NCBI GenBank assembly: GCA_002104905.1
Contig: MCFE01000035.1
Location: 141,624-205,623 of the forward strand
DNA: 64,000 nucleotides
Source of the DNA: Basidiobolus meristosporus CBS 931.73
Lineage: Eukaryota > Basidiobolomycota > Basidiobolomycetes > Basidiobolales > Basidiobolaceae
Direction: 5' to 3'
Part shown: positions 63,853-64,000 of the stretch, piece after piece
How the letters are laid out: every line of letters starts with the position of its first letter
How positions within the stretch are numbered: position 1 is the stretch's first letter
Position numbers and translations under genes: made by a program
Notes under the pieces: model-generated
Told to the model about the DNA's origin: nothing
Database searches by the model: none
What the model saw: the letters and a program-made list of their open reading frames with translations, nothing else

Positions 63853-64000
63853 AGGGTTAGTAGGTTAGGGTTAGGGTTAGGGTTAGGGTTAGGGTTAGGG
63901 TTAGGGTTAGGGTTAGGGTTAGGGTTAGGGTTAGGTTAGGGTTAGGGTTAGGGTTAGGGTTAGGGTTAGGGTTAGGGTTAGGGTTAGGGTTAGGGTTAGG
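63853..64000 (+). repeat. Telomere, (TTAGGG)n
   Basis: About 24 repeats of TTAGGG on the plus strand up to the window end, so this is the right-hand chromosome end. The first two units are imperfect (GGGTTAG, TAGG, TTAGGG). One 5-nt TTAGG variant lies at about 63930. Confidence 0.97.

Noticed and set aside
1-64000. CRISPR array, operon or bacterial-type system
   Set aside because: No spaced direct repeats. All genes are eukaryotic and spliced.

Overview
The window is the right-hand end of a fungal chromosome. It closes with about 150 bp of (TTAGGG)n read rightwards. The genes are spliced with short (about 53-80 nt) GT-AG introns, and the protein set is fungal: a Rom2-type Rho1 GEF, kexin, a Mif2/CENP-C homologue, a Kre9/KNH-type GPI protein and a Net1-like nucleolar protein. 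Two features point to an early-diverging lineage (zygomycete or chytrid grade) rather than an ascomycete or basidiomycete: a T-box transcription factor, and an Npl4 that keeps the C-terminal NZF zinc finger known from animals. That placement is inference; no rRNA or marker gene was found to fix it.

Layout. 1-10.8 kb holds the 3' end of a patatin-like triacylglycerol lipase, a 14-exon Rho1 GEF (DEP-DH-PH-CNH), ribosomal protein eL33, NPL4 and a lone response-regulator receiver protein. 10.8-16.9 kb is AT-rich and gene-poor, with a clean solo LTR (TSD TAAAC) and a decayed LTR. 16.9-20 kb holds the T-box gene and a FIT-family lipid-droplet protein. 21-37.4 kb is gene-dense: a Crb2/Rad9/53BP1-type checkpoint adaptor, a choline/ethanolamine phosphotransferase divergent from kexin, a seven-helix membrane protein, CENP-C and a Net1-like nucleolar protein. 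37.6-48.7 kb holds a possible decayed Kre9-like gene, a membrane/FN3/coiled-coil protein, an intronless copper P-type ATPase and an S28 serine carboxypeptidase. 48.7-55.9 kb is a second gene-poor stretch with LTR and copia gag fragments. 55.9-59.3 kb holds a GPI-anchored protein, a DUF4203-type membrane protein and a short-chain dehydrogenase.

The last 3.9 kb (60.1-64.0 kb) is the most unusual part. Four retroelement copies lie head to tail in one orientation. Each starts, on the plus strand, at a short GGTTAGGG seed, and the outermost runs into the telomere. Two are truncated copies of one non-LTR reverse transcriptase gene, one is a short remnant, and one is a SINE-like element with a tRNA-like head. 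All share a 3' tail with AATAAA, a small hairpin whose stem is constant while its loop varies, a C-rich run and TAACCC. This fits a LINE/SINE pair that adds itself to chromosome ends by priming on the telomere G-strand.

Exon structures were built by hand. For every spliced protein-coding gene with an assigned start, the summed exons are an exact multiple of three and the junction residues fit the family. No functional links between neighbouring genes are claimed beyond what is stated per entry.
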